Source of the DNA: Monoraphidium neglectum
Taxonomy: Eukaryota > Chlorophyta > Chlorophyceae > Sphaeropleales > Selenastraceae
Assembly (NCBI RefSeq): GCF_000611645.1
Contig: NW_014013192.1
Span: 1 to 27,071, forward strand
Direction: 5' to 3'
DNA: 27,071 nt
Positions 1 to 9,938 of this stretch are shown piece by piece. The first letter of the stretch is position 1, and each line of letters starts with the position of its first letter. The translations under genes and the position numbers were made by a program. The notes under the pieces are model-generated. The model had not been told where the DNA came from. It ran no database searches and saw nothing but the letters and a program-made list of their open reading frames with translations.

Positions 1-867
1 GGCGCGACTTCCGCAAGGACCACGGCGGCAACTGTGGGTGGCAAAACGCGGCGGGCGGCGGGCGGCGCGGCCGACGCGCGCGCGCGACAGCCGCGCGCCC
101 TCGGCTTCCGAGGCACAGCACTTCGTGAGGGAGGGCTGAGGGAGGGGTGCGGAATGATGGCACGCCCTAGCTGCAGGCATGAGCGCCTTTGCTGACCGCA
201 GCCGCGGCGCCGCGCTCCTTGTCCCCTCCCTTGTGCAGTCGGCCGCCACGGCGGCTACGGCGGCGGCGGTGGCGGCTACGGCGGCGGTGGCGGCGGCTGT
301 GAGTGCCCGCGTGCTGCGCGCGCCCCTGCGCCGGCAGGGGGCCGGCGCAGGGGTCGAACCTGGGACCCCCAACTGCCCAGTGCCGCCGTCGGTGCAGGGC
401 CGCGGCTGTGCAGCGGCTGGGTCCTTTTGGGTGGCTGATTGCGTCTGGGTCTTTGGTGCCCACTTGGCCAGGCTGCCCCCCTCCTGACCATCCGCGCGGG
501 CCTCGTTGCCCTTGCCCCCGGTGCTCTCGCAGACGGCGGCGGCGGTGGCGGTTACGGCGGCGGCGGTTATGGTGGTGGCGGCTACGGTGGCGGCGGCGGC
601 AATAACTATGGCGGTGGCGGCGCCTGTGAGTATCCGCGCGGCAGCACTGGTCGTGTGCATGCATGTGTGCACGCATGCTCGTCAGCGTGTGTGCCTGTCC
701 TAATGCGCGCATGCGCGTAGTGGTTGTGCACGTGCTGCATCTGAGAGGGCCGCTGCTGTCAGTGCATGATCCCGTCTCGCTTACATGACGCGCCGCCGCC
801 GCTGCTGCACCCCGCCTCGAATACAGACGGGGGCGGCGGCTACGGCGCCAGTGCCTGGGACTCGTAA
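1..867 (+). CDS. Glycine-rich C-terminal tail of a probable DED1/DDX3-type DEAD-box RNA helicase (5' end outside window)
   Basis: Four exons at 1-33, 239-298, 533-625 and 827-867 join in frame (reading from base 3) into a 74-residue tail ending in TAA at 865-867. It begins RDFRKDHGGN, runs through repeated Gly4-6-Tyr blocks with one GGNNYGGGG segment, and ends YGASAWDS. All three introns are phase 1: each upstream exon ends in a lone T before GTGGGT or GTGAGT, and each acceptor (gtgcag, ctcgcag, atacag) supplies TC or AC, giving Phe or Tyr. An RDFR element, a Gly/Tyr-rich region and a final SAWD-like end are what I recall of plant DED1/DDX3 helicases (RH11/RH37/RH52 group), which unwind RNA in translation initiation. 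The helicase core is outside the window, so another glycine-rich RNA-binding protein is possible. The exon chain is much surer than the family name. Confidence 0.66.
323..353. repeat. Perfect 13-bp inverted repeat (GC hairpin) inside a helicase intron
   Basis: CCCCTGCGCCGGC at 323-335 is followed by a 5-nt loop (336-340) and its exact reverse complement GCCGGCGCAGGGG at 341-353. It lies in the intron 299-532 and abuts the box B-like sequence of the tRNA-like element on the minus strand. Confidence 0.85.
343..477 (-). repeat. tRNA-derived (SINE-like) sequence with Pol III box A and box B matches
   Basis: On the minus strand, TGGCCAAGTGG (470-460) matches the tRNA box A consensus TGGCNNAGTGG exactly, and GGTTCGACCCC (360-350) is one base from box B GGTTCGANTCC. 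A CCAGACGCAA stretch shortly after box A resembles the anticodon arm of tRNA-Leu. The A-to-B spacing is about 100 nt, too long for an intronless tRNA. The T stem has a mismatch and the acceptor arms pair only partly. This fits a tRNA-derived retroelement or decayed tRNA better than a working gene. Confidence 0.4.
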
Positions 868-3056
868 GCGGCGGCCCTGAGCCGCCCCGGAGTGCCGTGC
901 AGCATGCAGCTTCTAGGAATGGGCTGTGGGCGTTTCTGTGCACGCGGCGGGTCCGTGAGAGCGCGGCGGGGCGGCACGAATTTTCGGGCGGCTCGGCCGC
1001 GCGGGCGATGCGATTGCGCCCGCGCGGCCGCGGCAGCCCGGCAGCAGAGCAGGAGATCTCGAGTGCCCCCGCCCCGCCCCGACGCGATTCGTCAACGGTG
1101 TGTGCTTCGTGCGCGCGCACACGCGCCGCCCCGGCCTCGCCGCCGGGGCGGCGCCGCAATGGCCGGGCGTCTTTTGTCGCGCCGCGCCGCCCCAGTGCTC
1201 TTGCGCGGGCTGGCGTGCGCGGCGCATGCGCCCCCCATACGGCTTATCAAGGGCCCGCCGCTGGGGCTCCCGCCCCCCTCGCCATACTCGGCGCGGGGGG
1301 GCCATGGGGCCGCGGGCGGTTCGCCCCTGCCCAGCGCCGCGCGCCGCACACGCGCGCCCGCGCCCCGCCCGCCGCCGCTGCGCCGAAGCGGCGGCGCGGC
1401 GGGCCCCCGCGGGCGCCACACCAGAGGGACTTTGTACGCGCCTGTATGCCCGTTTCTTTTGGTTGCTGCACGGCACGCGCGTGCGTGCCCCAATCAGCAT
1501 TCCTTCACTGATCTATGGGGGATTTCACGCGCGCGCGCGATAAAGGCCGCGCCATGCCTTTTGACTGCCCGGTTTCACCCCTCTTTGGTTCTTGCCTTGC
1601 GGCGCCGCTGCCCCGGTTGGCGGGCGGCGGCGGGCGCTTGCAGGGGGTGTGTGTATGGTAGAGTGCGGCAAGCTGGATTGGTAGTGCGCGCTGCTGCAGA
1701 GGGGGGTGCGTGTGGGCGAGAGGGCGGGGGCGAAGGGGATGGCAAGGGTGCGCGCAGAGCGGCTCTCGCGCGCCAATTAGGTCTCTTCAAGTTGCGCTTT
1801 GCGCCGGCCAACAGCCAGAGCGGCGCCGTGGACGTGGCCCGTGGCCCGCCCGCCCCCCCTCGGGCGGCGGGCGCTTGGGCGCATTTGCTCGGGGATGCTC
1901 TACCGCCGGGGGTGATGGCGACGCTTGCCGGCCGCGGTTGCTCGATCGCTCGGCACCCAATTGCTTTCCATCATCATCCCTTGCTGTATTCATGCCCCCT
2001 GGCAGCAGCGCACAGGACCGGAGACCCTCATACGCGCGTTTGCCTGTGCCCCGGTCCCGCCGCTTTGTCGGATTCGTCCCAACCCCCCCTTTTGCAAACG
2101 CCCATCGTGCGCCCTCCCTCGTCTTGCATGAATTGTACATGTTTCTCCTCCTCCCTCTCCGCCGCGGCTGCTGTGGTTGCGGGGGCCCGTCCGGCGCCTC
2201 CCCCAGGCCACGCGCGCGCTGGTGCCCTTTGCACGCACAGCTGCGGCCTGGGAGGCGCGAGCGCCCCGAGTAACCCCTCGATACTGCCAGCTGGCGGGGG
2301 GCCGCGTGGTCAGGGGCTGGACGGGGGCGAGACAAAGGCGTGGGATGTCAGTGGTTCATGCATCCTTCCGCGGCAGGGGTTGGTGCGAGCTGTTGCCTAC
2401 GCGGGGTGGCGGGCAGCTGGCGGTGCTGCGCGGAAGATGTATAAACAATGAGAATGCCTCTTGACCGCGAAGGCCGACCTCGTGTCTCAGCGGCAGCAGC
2501 CTGGCGGCGGCAGCTGGGCAGGTGCGTTGTTGCACGGCTGTGTGTGGGGCGGCTGGACGCGGGGCTGGCTGGAGAAAGTGACGACCGCCACGCAAGAGAA
2601 ACGACACGTCAGCGTGCTGTGCGAGCAGGCACCAGACTTCCAGGGACAGCCGCACCTGCTCTGGCCGTCACGGGGCGGTGGCAGCTGCGCAAAGCACACA
2701 CGTCCCGGCCGCTCGCCAGCTCGCTCAGCTGGCAACTCTCAACTTTGCGCGGCAGCAGCCATGGTTTGCTGACGGTTCAGGAGCACGAGCGGGCAGCGCA
2801 CGGGCCGTTGATGCCGGCGCTGACGGGGCAAGTGCTGCCTGGCCTGACGGCTGACAGCTGCGGGCTCTGGAGCAACACGCGGCGAGGCCGCAGGAGGCGT
2901 GTGCATACTGGCCTTCCTAACTGCATGGGCACAGCACTGGCCCATTCGCACAATCCAGACGCGGCACGCACAAGCGATCATAGCACCACCAGCAGCATTA
3001 TGCCCACCAGCGGCCTCGGCCGACCCCAAACCCCCTGTTTTGACATGAGTGGTATA
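868..3056. other. GC-rich intergenic stretch, no supported gene
   Basis: This stretch is extremely GC-rich up to about 2450 and milder afterwards. Several long open frames occur on both strands, but they overlap one another, are Arg/Ala/Pro-rich and show no family motif, as expected of GC-rich DNA where stop codons are rare. One frame opens at an ATG at 2448 just after TATAAA (about 2437-2443) and would give about 205 residues. It matches nothing I recognise and runs into the poly(A) site of the convergent mTERF gene. I see no tRNA or rRNA. Regulatory sequence for the flanking genes may be here but cannot be delimited. Confidence 0.5.
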
Positions 3057-3061
3057 TTACA
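3057..3061 (-). terminator. TGTAA poly(A) signal of the mTERF-like gene
   Basis: Plus-strand TTACA reads TGTAA on the minus strand, 67 nt past the stop codon whose last base is 3128. TGTAA is the usual chlorophyte polyadenylation signal, and the spacing is typical. Confidence 0.6.
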
Positions 3062-3127
3062 CTGACACAAGGGAGGCAACAAGGCGCCCACACCAGCAGG
3101 CGGCATGGGGGCAACGCATAAGCCGTG

Positions 3128-3977
3128 TCACTGCTGCTGCAAAACGAGCTCCTCCTCACCCACCAGCTGCGGGGGGGCTCCTGCTGCTCCAGCGGCTGCG
3201 CATGTCGGCGCGCACTGGTGGCGCCCCAGCTGCCCGGGCTGCCATTCAGTCTGGGTGGCTGGCGCTTCGGCGGGGCTGGCAGAGGGCTCACAATTTTGGA
3301 CGCCAGGCTCGCAGCTGCCGGGCCGCACTGGCGGGGTCGGGGCTTCGAAGGGTCCATGTCGCTGCTGCAACTGCTGCGGCTGCTGCTGCTGCCAGAGCCC
3401 CTGCTGCTCGTGTGATGGCTGCGCGCGATGCGCCAACCACCTGTCATATATGCTGCTGGGCCCCCAAGCCGTGCTACCGACGTCGCCCTCCAAGCCGATC
3501 CGGCTGCTGCCGCCGCTTTGACTGCTGCCAATCGGCCGGCCCCACGTGCCGCCGCCTTGAGACCCGTAACCACTGCCGCGGCTCCTGCTACTCCTGCGGC
3601 TTCTGGTTTGGCTGCTGCCTGGGACTGGGTCAAACCCAACGAGCTCCGCCATGGAAATTGCGGCAATCCAAGCCGCCCGCCGAGGCAGCATGCCCATTGA
3701 GGCGAGCGCGGGGCGCAACCGCCGCCGCGCCGTTGGCTTTGACGCAGACGCACGCGCGGCTGCTGCTGCTGATGGCTGGGCCGGCCAGGGCTGCCGCTGC
3801 CCCCACGCCGGCTGCCAAGCCTGTGTGTCCCGCTCAGCCTGGACTGAGTGCTGAGCCTGCAGCTGCATGATGTGCACTTGCTCCAGCTCCGCCTCCTGTT
3901 GCTTGTGCTGCTGGTGCTGCTGCTGCTCGTGCTGCTGCTCGTGCTGCTGCTCGTGCTGCTGCTCGTGCTGCTGCTCG

Positions 3978-4025
<48 letters not shown>

Positions 4026-5787
4026 GCCTGCGCCTGCGCCTGCGTCTGCTGCTGCGCGTGCTGCTGCTGGTGCTGCTGCTGCTGATTCCATTGCAACACA
4101 ACATGCCGAGTGGCCCTCCGCCGCCACGGCGGCCGCGCCACCTCCGCTGCCGCCGCGGCATGCCGCACTAGCTGCGCCCCGATGCGCGCCCGCTGCTGCC
4201 GCCGTGCTTCCAGCAGCTGCTCGCCGTGCGCCGCGTGCCACGCCGAGAACCCCGGCCACGCCGCCTCGAACGCCGCGGGGCGGGCGAGCAGCACCTCGGC
4301 CATGCAGCTGCCCGGCGCCCGCCCGGAAGCCAGCAGGAAGTCGAGCCGCGCGTAGGCCGCCCACCCGCGCGACAGGCACTCCTCTGTGACGGCCGGCGTC
4401 AGCCGCGCCCACTCGGCCGCCCAGTCAGGGCAGCGCCGCGCCGCCGCCCGCAGCCGCGCGACGCGCGCGACGACGCCCTCCGGCCGCGCGACCAGCAGCC
4501 GCGGGTCGTGGCACAGCATGGCGAAAACGTAGCGCTCGGGGCGCCCGGTCAGGCGCCCGAGCGCGGCGTGCGCGGCGCGCACCGCGCTGAGGTCGCAGCG
4601 CAGCAGCCGCGGGCACTTGGCGGCGAGGACGCCCACCGCGCGGCGGTCCTTATCCAGGATCGCCATCAGCACCCGCACCTTGTTTGCCATGACGCGCGGC
4701 GACATCAGCAGCACGCCCGGCCGCTCCGCCGCCGCGCGGCGCGCTGTCTGCGCGCGGACCATCAGCAGCCAGCGCAGCGCGTCGAGGCGGCGCTCGAGCG
4801 CCGGCAGCGGCCGCGCTAGGAGCTCGGGCTCGGACGCGACCGCCGCCAGCAGCCGCCGCGGCGGCGGGCCGCCGAGCAGGACGCCGACCCCCCGGACCCG
4901 CGCAGCGAGGGCGCCCGGCGGCCGCTTCGCGACGGACGGCGCGAGCGCCGCCCACGCCGCGGCGTCGGCGAACGGCACGCCCAGCTCCCGAGCCAGCTCC
5001 TCAATCGCGCCGCGCACGTCCGAGGGGGACGCTGTCAAGAGGTGGTCCGGCTGCTTGCAGATCATGAACGCCGCCTGCCGCCGCTTGAGGCCGAGCGCCG
5101 CCGCGAGGCCGGCCACCCGCCGGCAGAGCTCCTCGGGTTCGGCCGCCACGATCCGCGGCTGGCGCTCGGCCAGCCGCTGCGCGCGGTCGACTTGCAGGTG
5201 GAGGGCCGCGGCGATGGCCGCCAGCTTGGCTGGCGTGCAGGCAGGGGCTGCGGGGCGGGGCCGGGGCGGGCGCAGACGGGGGTTGACCGCACGCAAGGGG
5301 TGGTGGGCGGGAGTGCGTGCCAAGGGGACGGTGAGGTCAGCGGGGCCGGTGTGAATTCAAGAGACCTGCACGGGCCTTGCGCGTGATCTTGCACCTGCCA
5401 CGTGCGGCTCACAGAACCTAAGCCGCAAGCACAACCAGGTCAGAACAGACGCCCCCCTTCCTGCGGCACCATCCTTGTTTTCCTCCCCCCAACAACAGAG
5501 AGGTGGGCTGCGTCCGAGCAGCGGGCACCAGCGCGTGTCGATGCACGCACCTCCCGAGCTCGACGTCTCAGCTGGCCGCACGAGCAGCCGGCGGGTCGCC
5601 GTCGCTTGCAGGCGGGCTGTTAGCTGCGACAGCTGTGCCGCGGTCGGCGTATGCGCACCCGCAAGCCCTCGTCCGGCCACCACCTCTTTATGCTCGGCCG
5701 GCGCCATTGCAGCACTGCCGTTTGCTGCCCCCGCGTTCTGCTCGCTGGACGTGACGTCACTGCCAGCGCTGCTGCTCCCGTTCCTGC

Positions 5788-5836
<49 letters not shown>

Positions 5837-6328
5837 GCTGGCGCTGCTGGCGCCGCTGCTGCCGCTGCTGCCGCTGCTGCCGCTGCTGCCGCTGCTGCTG
5901 CACGAGTTGCTGGTGCTGCTGCTGCGACCGATGCTGTGGCCGCTGTCATTGTGAGTTGCGCCAAACCGCGCCCGGCTGCGCGCCTGTGAACTCAACTCAT
6001 GACCTGAAGTTGAGGCAGCTGCGTGGGAGGCGAGCCGGTGTGCATGCTGCAGGGCTGCTTCACCTGTGAGCTCGTTCCAGCCAAGCGGTTCAGCCGCCAA
6101 TACGTGCCCCAGATGCGCGGGATCGTGGTGAGGCACTGGCTGCTGCGATTTCTCTTGCTGCTCATCCTGCTGCTGTTGTTCCTGCTGATGCTCCTCCTGC
6201 TGCTGCTGGCCCTTCGCTGGCACCCAAGCTTGCTCCTGCCACTCAGCTGCGGCCGCGCCGCCCTCTTGCTGCGATGCTTGATCGGCCCGCTGCCGCTCCT
6301 GCAGCAACTCCTGCTGCTGGGCACCCAT
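3128..6328 (-). CDS. mTERF-family protein with polyglutamine, His-Glu-Gln-Gln and polyserine tracts
   Basis: Exon 1 is 6328-5551 and exon 2 is 5247-3128. The intron (5550-5248) has a GTGCGT donor and a CCGCAG acceptor, both phase 1, giving 965 residues. Residues about 260-565 carry degenerate helical repeats of the mTERF type, such as AALGLKRRQAAFMICKQP and further blocks with conserved Pro-x-Leu-Leu spacing. mTERF proteins bind organelle nucleic acid and act in transcription, splicing or ribosome assembly in mitochondria or plastids. Residues about 3-66 are Gln-rich, about 128-181 Ser/Gly-rich, and about 645-710 a Gln/His tract with five HEQQ units; the rest of the C-terminus is low complexity. 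Usual family members have 300-600 residues, so both extensions are unusual. The start is the first in-frame ATG after a stop upstream of a TATA-like box. An N-terminal exon further upstream would change it, and no clear transit peptide is visible. Confidence 0.7.
3896..4085. repeat. CTG/CAG-rich repeat tract within the mTERF-like coding exon
   Basis: Imperfect CTG trinucleotides include five copies of a 12-bp unit (CTCGTGCTGCTG), a run of about 14 pure CTG, and CGCCTG copies. On the minus (coding) strand they encode Gln runs, the HEQQ repeats and a QAQAQ stretch. The reading frame stays open throughout. Confidence 0.9.
5785..5910. repeat. CTG/CCGCTG-rich tract encoding polyserine and SSG repeats
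   Basis: About a dozen CTG triplets are followed by repeated GCTGCCGCT blocks. In the minus-strand coding frame they give a serine run followed by SSG repeats. Confidence 0.88.
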
Positions 6329-6471
6329 GGCCCGGCCCACAATGTGCAGCTTGCCCACGGCATGACCACCCGCTGCCCCTCCCGACTGTGACAGCACCAC
6401 CACCTGGTCATGCGCTGCACTCGCTGGGTGCGCTAATCCTTCATGGCGAACGTGCGAGGCTCCTGTGAAGC

Positions 6472-6478
6472 ATTATAT
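6472..6478 (-). promoter_or_regulatory. TATA-like box upstream of the mTERF-like gene
   Basis: ATATAAT on the minus strand lies 144 nt upstream of the chosen ATG (6328). That would leave a leader of about 115 nt. An in-frame TAA overlaps this site, so translation in this frame cannot start further upstream without splicing. Confidence 0.3.
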
Positions 6479-8620
6479 GCACGTAATTTATCCATATGAG
6501 ATTCCTTGGAAATAAAACACCCGAAGACGCGACCAGCAGGTGCAGTGTGCAGTGCTGCAAGTGCGATGGCGGAGTAGTCTCGATGGCCATGCGCCAATGC
6601 AGAGGCGTGAAAGAGCGTATTTTAGCATAAGACTCACGTGATGAAGACCATGACCGCTGCAGACACCCTACATGGCTGTTCGAGGCCCCAGCCCAGGCCT
6701 GAAGGCACGCTCTTTGACCTGGATGCGCCTTCCAGGTCCCGTGCATTATAATTTAAACTATCTCCGGTTCACCAGGAGCCGCGCCATGCCCCGCGTTCAC
6801 CCTCGATCTCGCCTAAGCGAAGTCTAGCTGTGCGGCAAAGATTTGCGTGAGTCTGCAGCACTGTAGTTGCTGTTGCCTCGCGGTGGCCCTTTCCTGGTGT
6901 GTTGGAGATGGGGAGGCGGACGGGCGGAACGAAACGTTGCGGAGCTTCATGAGGGATGCCGAAACCTGAAACCATGGAAGTAAGCAATGGATTTGCGGTG
7001 AAAATTGGGTCTTGTCAAGGCCGCAGTTAAGGCTGGGCCGTCGCACGGCAATTTTCTCTGCTCAGCAGTGACACCTCCAAACTGGACCCCCCCCCTCGCA
7101 GGTGCACCCATCCCATGACGTGCAGACCTGAGGGCCATTGCAGGCCTGTGGGCACTATGCGGACCGGATGTCTAAGAAGTGCTAGCTCAGACCCGTCATT
7201 CGAACCATGTACTGTAGTGCAATGCAACAAGGTGCCGCATGCTGCAACAGAGCTACACGAAGGCCGCGCTCCCATTTGCAAGCGAGCAAGCCAGTGCAGG
7301 GTGCCCAAAACAATGCAACGGAAGCTCATCCTTACGGAAGGGGTGCGTATAGATCGCATCAGCAAGTTAAACTCGCAGCACGCATGCTAGGGCCAAGGCG
7401 GGGGCTGGGAACGCCAAGAAAGCAAAGAGCAGCCCACGGCTCAGGCTCATGCACGCACGCGTCGGGCACAGCTGTGATTTTTGTGGCCGCTGGCAAAGGC
7501 TTCATTTTGTTGATCCTGCCGCTGCTGATTTCCTGCCATGACTGCCATCAATCTCAGCCAATGTACAGTCCTTTGCATGGGTGCCGCGAAGTGAGCAATG
7601 CCAAGCGAGGGCAGTCTTGCCACACAGGGCACGGCCTCCGCAGTGCCAGGCGGAACAAAGTCATGCTTGCTGACTGCACGATTTTGCAAGCACCTGTGTG
7701 CAGGCTGACATGGACCAGGCCTGACAATGCCAGATCCAACTTTCAGCCATGCACCTGCTTGCTTTCATGTTTGCCGAGCGACATACTGCTGGGGCTCATC
7801 AACCGCCAGTATGCAATGCTGTTTACTGCGCCCTGCGCTGCTGCTGGCAATGCACCACGGCGCTGCGTGTGTGCCAGCTACGGCAGCCGGAACACCCGGC
7901 GGCGCGGCGACATACACACCACGCACCACACTTCTTGTGTTGGCTGGCCAGCTAAGCCACGAGCACCACGTGACTGGGTGCACCCACCAGCGGCGTCGGA
8001 CAGCACTGCGCTGCGGCAGCGTTGCCGCGGCTCAGGAACTGCAACGGCCAAGCCTATGTAGAGTCATGATATTTTACCCCTCAGGACCCAACCGCCAAAC
8101 TCTAGGTCGCTGCGATGTACAAAGCTCCTCGGCTGCTTCCCGTGCACGGGGGGCCCGTCGGGCTGGAGATCGGTGGCCTAAGATTGGCTCTCCTGTCGCC
8201 CATCTTCCGTCAACTGCTATCGTAAAGAAACGCGCTTGTCGCCATGCTCACATGCTGTGCATCGCATTGATCACGATGTCTGAAAGCTGATTTGATGTGT
8301 AGAAGCGTGCGGTGCTGCACGATGCACAGACAACACGACGGGACATATCAGCAATTTATTTGTCTGCCACTCAAGACGAATCGTCGAAAAGCTTGCATGT
8401 GCCGGGGAAGAAGATGACGTCGCCTGGAAGCCGGCAGGACAATGCATACTGCGCTTGCGCGAGCTTGAAGGTGTGCAGGTGCTAGTGCTTGCTGTTCACG
8501 ACACAACGGTGCAATTCGTTCAAGCCATAGTCTGATCACCACAACACGAAACTTACGCTGCCTGCTGCAGCCGACGTATTGCAACCGCACCTGTCGACAG
8601 CAGCACCACACACAGGAACC
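6479..8620. other. Intergenic region without a recognised gene
   Basis: GC content falls compared with the left end. Open frames exist on both strands, the longest at 7207-8061 (plus, 284 residues), but none shows a domain or is extended by convincing splice sites. The region must contain the mTERF 5' flank and the cytochrome c promoter, and I see no clear TATA box near the latter. No tRNA or repeat family is recognised. Confidence 0.5.
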
Positions 8621-9938
8621 ATGGCCGACATCGCCGCTGGAGAGAAGATCTTCAAAACGGCAAGTATACCGAGGCGTGCTGTCCAGGTCCTGTGCTGCTA
8701 GGGTGTGCGGACAGTGGGGTGTTCTGCACGGAGGTGGACTCACGCTGCTGCGCTGCTGCTTGCGCTTGCGACCTGCAGAAGTGCGCTCAGTGCCACACTG
8801 CTGAGCGTGGTCAAGGCCACAAGCAGGTGAGAATTTTTCCTCGCGCACAGTCATGGCCATGCAGGCAAAGCCGACAAAATGATCTGAGGGTTCTCGCGGC
8901 CAGCCCAAGAAGGGCGCCCGCGACCTAATAAATCTTGATTGCATCTGACTTTATGGTCGTTGTGTTGCACCGCCTCCCTCTTGGTGACGCCACTCCGTCC
9001 TTTCCACCCGCGTCGTTCTTCCGTCCTTGCCACCCCTCCCCGTGTCCCTCTCAGGGCCCCAACCTGGGCGGGCTGTTTGGTCGCCAGTCCGGTCAGGCGC
9101 CAGGCTTTGCTTACAGCAAGGCCAACAAAGAGAAGGCCGTAGGTGTGCGCCCCATGATATTTGTGGGGCGGCTTGGGGGGAGCCTCGCAGCAGCAGCAGC
9201 AGCAGCAGCAGCGGCATCCTGCTGCTGACATCGCAATATTCGTCACCTGCGAATCAGCTCATGACCGTGCAACATCATGACATTGATTAGCTTAAGCACG
9301 CAGCTTATGTCATAAGGGAGTTGCCCAGCGCAGTCCTCGTGCGAGCCGAGCGCAGTTGCTGACCCCACCTCGCCTCATTCGGCTCTCCTGCATGTGCGCC
9401 ACGTGCCTTCCTTGTTGCCCTGGCGAAACAGTCTGGGCGTGAGTTGCAGTCCTCTGGGTCGTCGTGTTTTCCTGGGTCACCTGTGGCTCTGTACAGCAGC
9501 ACTCGTGCATGGATTCACTGGGCCAACCGCACAGCTATGGACAGTTGCAACGCTGCGGATACTGCAGGGTACCAGGAGTGGCTCGTGCTCACAATCGCTC
9601 CCTACCTATGGCCAAATCTAACAGAGAGGAGACTCTGTTTGACTACCTGCTCAACCCAAAGAAGTACATTCCGGGTGCGCTGCGGCGCACGTGCTTGTCA
9701 CGTCCAATGACCCCTGCGATCGGCGGGAGGCGACAGCGGCCGGTGCCAGAGGGACCATTCGGCTACGCCCGCGGCGAGTTGTTTCCGCATGCATGTTTGA
9801 CTGGGGCCAGTAGTGCAAGAGATCCTTACCTTGCGGTTGCCATGTGGATCCGCAGGTACCAAGATGGTGTTTGCAGGCCTGAAGAAGCCCGAGGAGCGCA
9901 ACAACCTCATTGCATACCTCAAGCAGGCAACTGCCTGA
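8621..9938 (+). CDS. CYC: Mitochondrial cytochrome c, six exons including a 7-nt microexon
   Basis: Exons 8621-8659, 8779-8826, 9055-9142, 9432-9438, 9625-9674 and 9856-9938 total 315 nt and encode 104 residues. The protein carries electrons from complex III to complex IV in the intermembrane space. The CxxCH heme motif is CAQCH at residues 15-19 (His19 axial ligand), [10 protein letters not shown] follows at 30-39, and [11 protein letters not shown] ends in Met81, the second axial ligand. The end [18 protein letters not shown] is typical. Length and spacing match animal cytochrome c one-for-one after the initiator Met. Intron 1 has a GC donor (ACG/GCAAGT). Exon 4 is TCTGGGC, which together with its flanking exons restores V-V-W-A-E-E and so the invariant Trp. 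Without it the Trp is lost. The start ATG gives the usual short N-terminus. Identification is certain; the microexon is inferred. Confidence 0.95.
8660..8661 (+). other. Non-canonical GC splice donor of cytochrome c intron 1
   Basis: The exon must end after AAA ACG to join AAG TGC (Lys-Cys of the heme motif). The next bases are GCAAGT, the standard donor of GC-AG introns. Using the nearby GTATAC instead would shift the frame. Confidence 0.8.
9186..9213 (+). repeat. CAG/AGC trinucleotide run in cytochrome c intron 3
   Basis: About nine consecutive CAG triplets lie in the intron before the proposed microexon. Confidence 0.9.

Noticed and set aside
167..1159. Minus-strand frame across the glycine-rich exons
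   Set aside because: It is the antisense of the spliced helicase-tail exons and consists of Arg/His runs.
892..2451. Long plus-strand open frame (519 residues)
   Set aside because: Arg/Ala/Pro/Gly-rich, overlapped by equally long frames on both strands, no motif. GC-rich DNA has few stops.
2448..3065. Plus-strand frame starting at an ATG after a TATAAA
   Set aside because: No recognisable domain, TATA only a few bases before the ATG, and it runs into the mTERF poly(A) signal.
3848..4171. Leu-rich or Cys-rich plus-strand frames
   Set aside because: These are other-frame readings of the CTG repeat in the mTERF-like exon.
7207..8061. Plus-strand frame of 284 residues
   Set aside because: No motif, no family resemblance, no supporting splice sites or poly(A) signal.
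9139..9140. GTAGGT as the donor of cytochrome c intron 3
   Set aside because: It would force a phase-0 join that loses the conserved Val and Trp. The donor at 9143 with the microexon keeps both.
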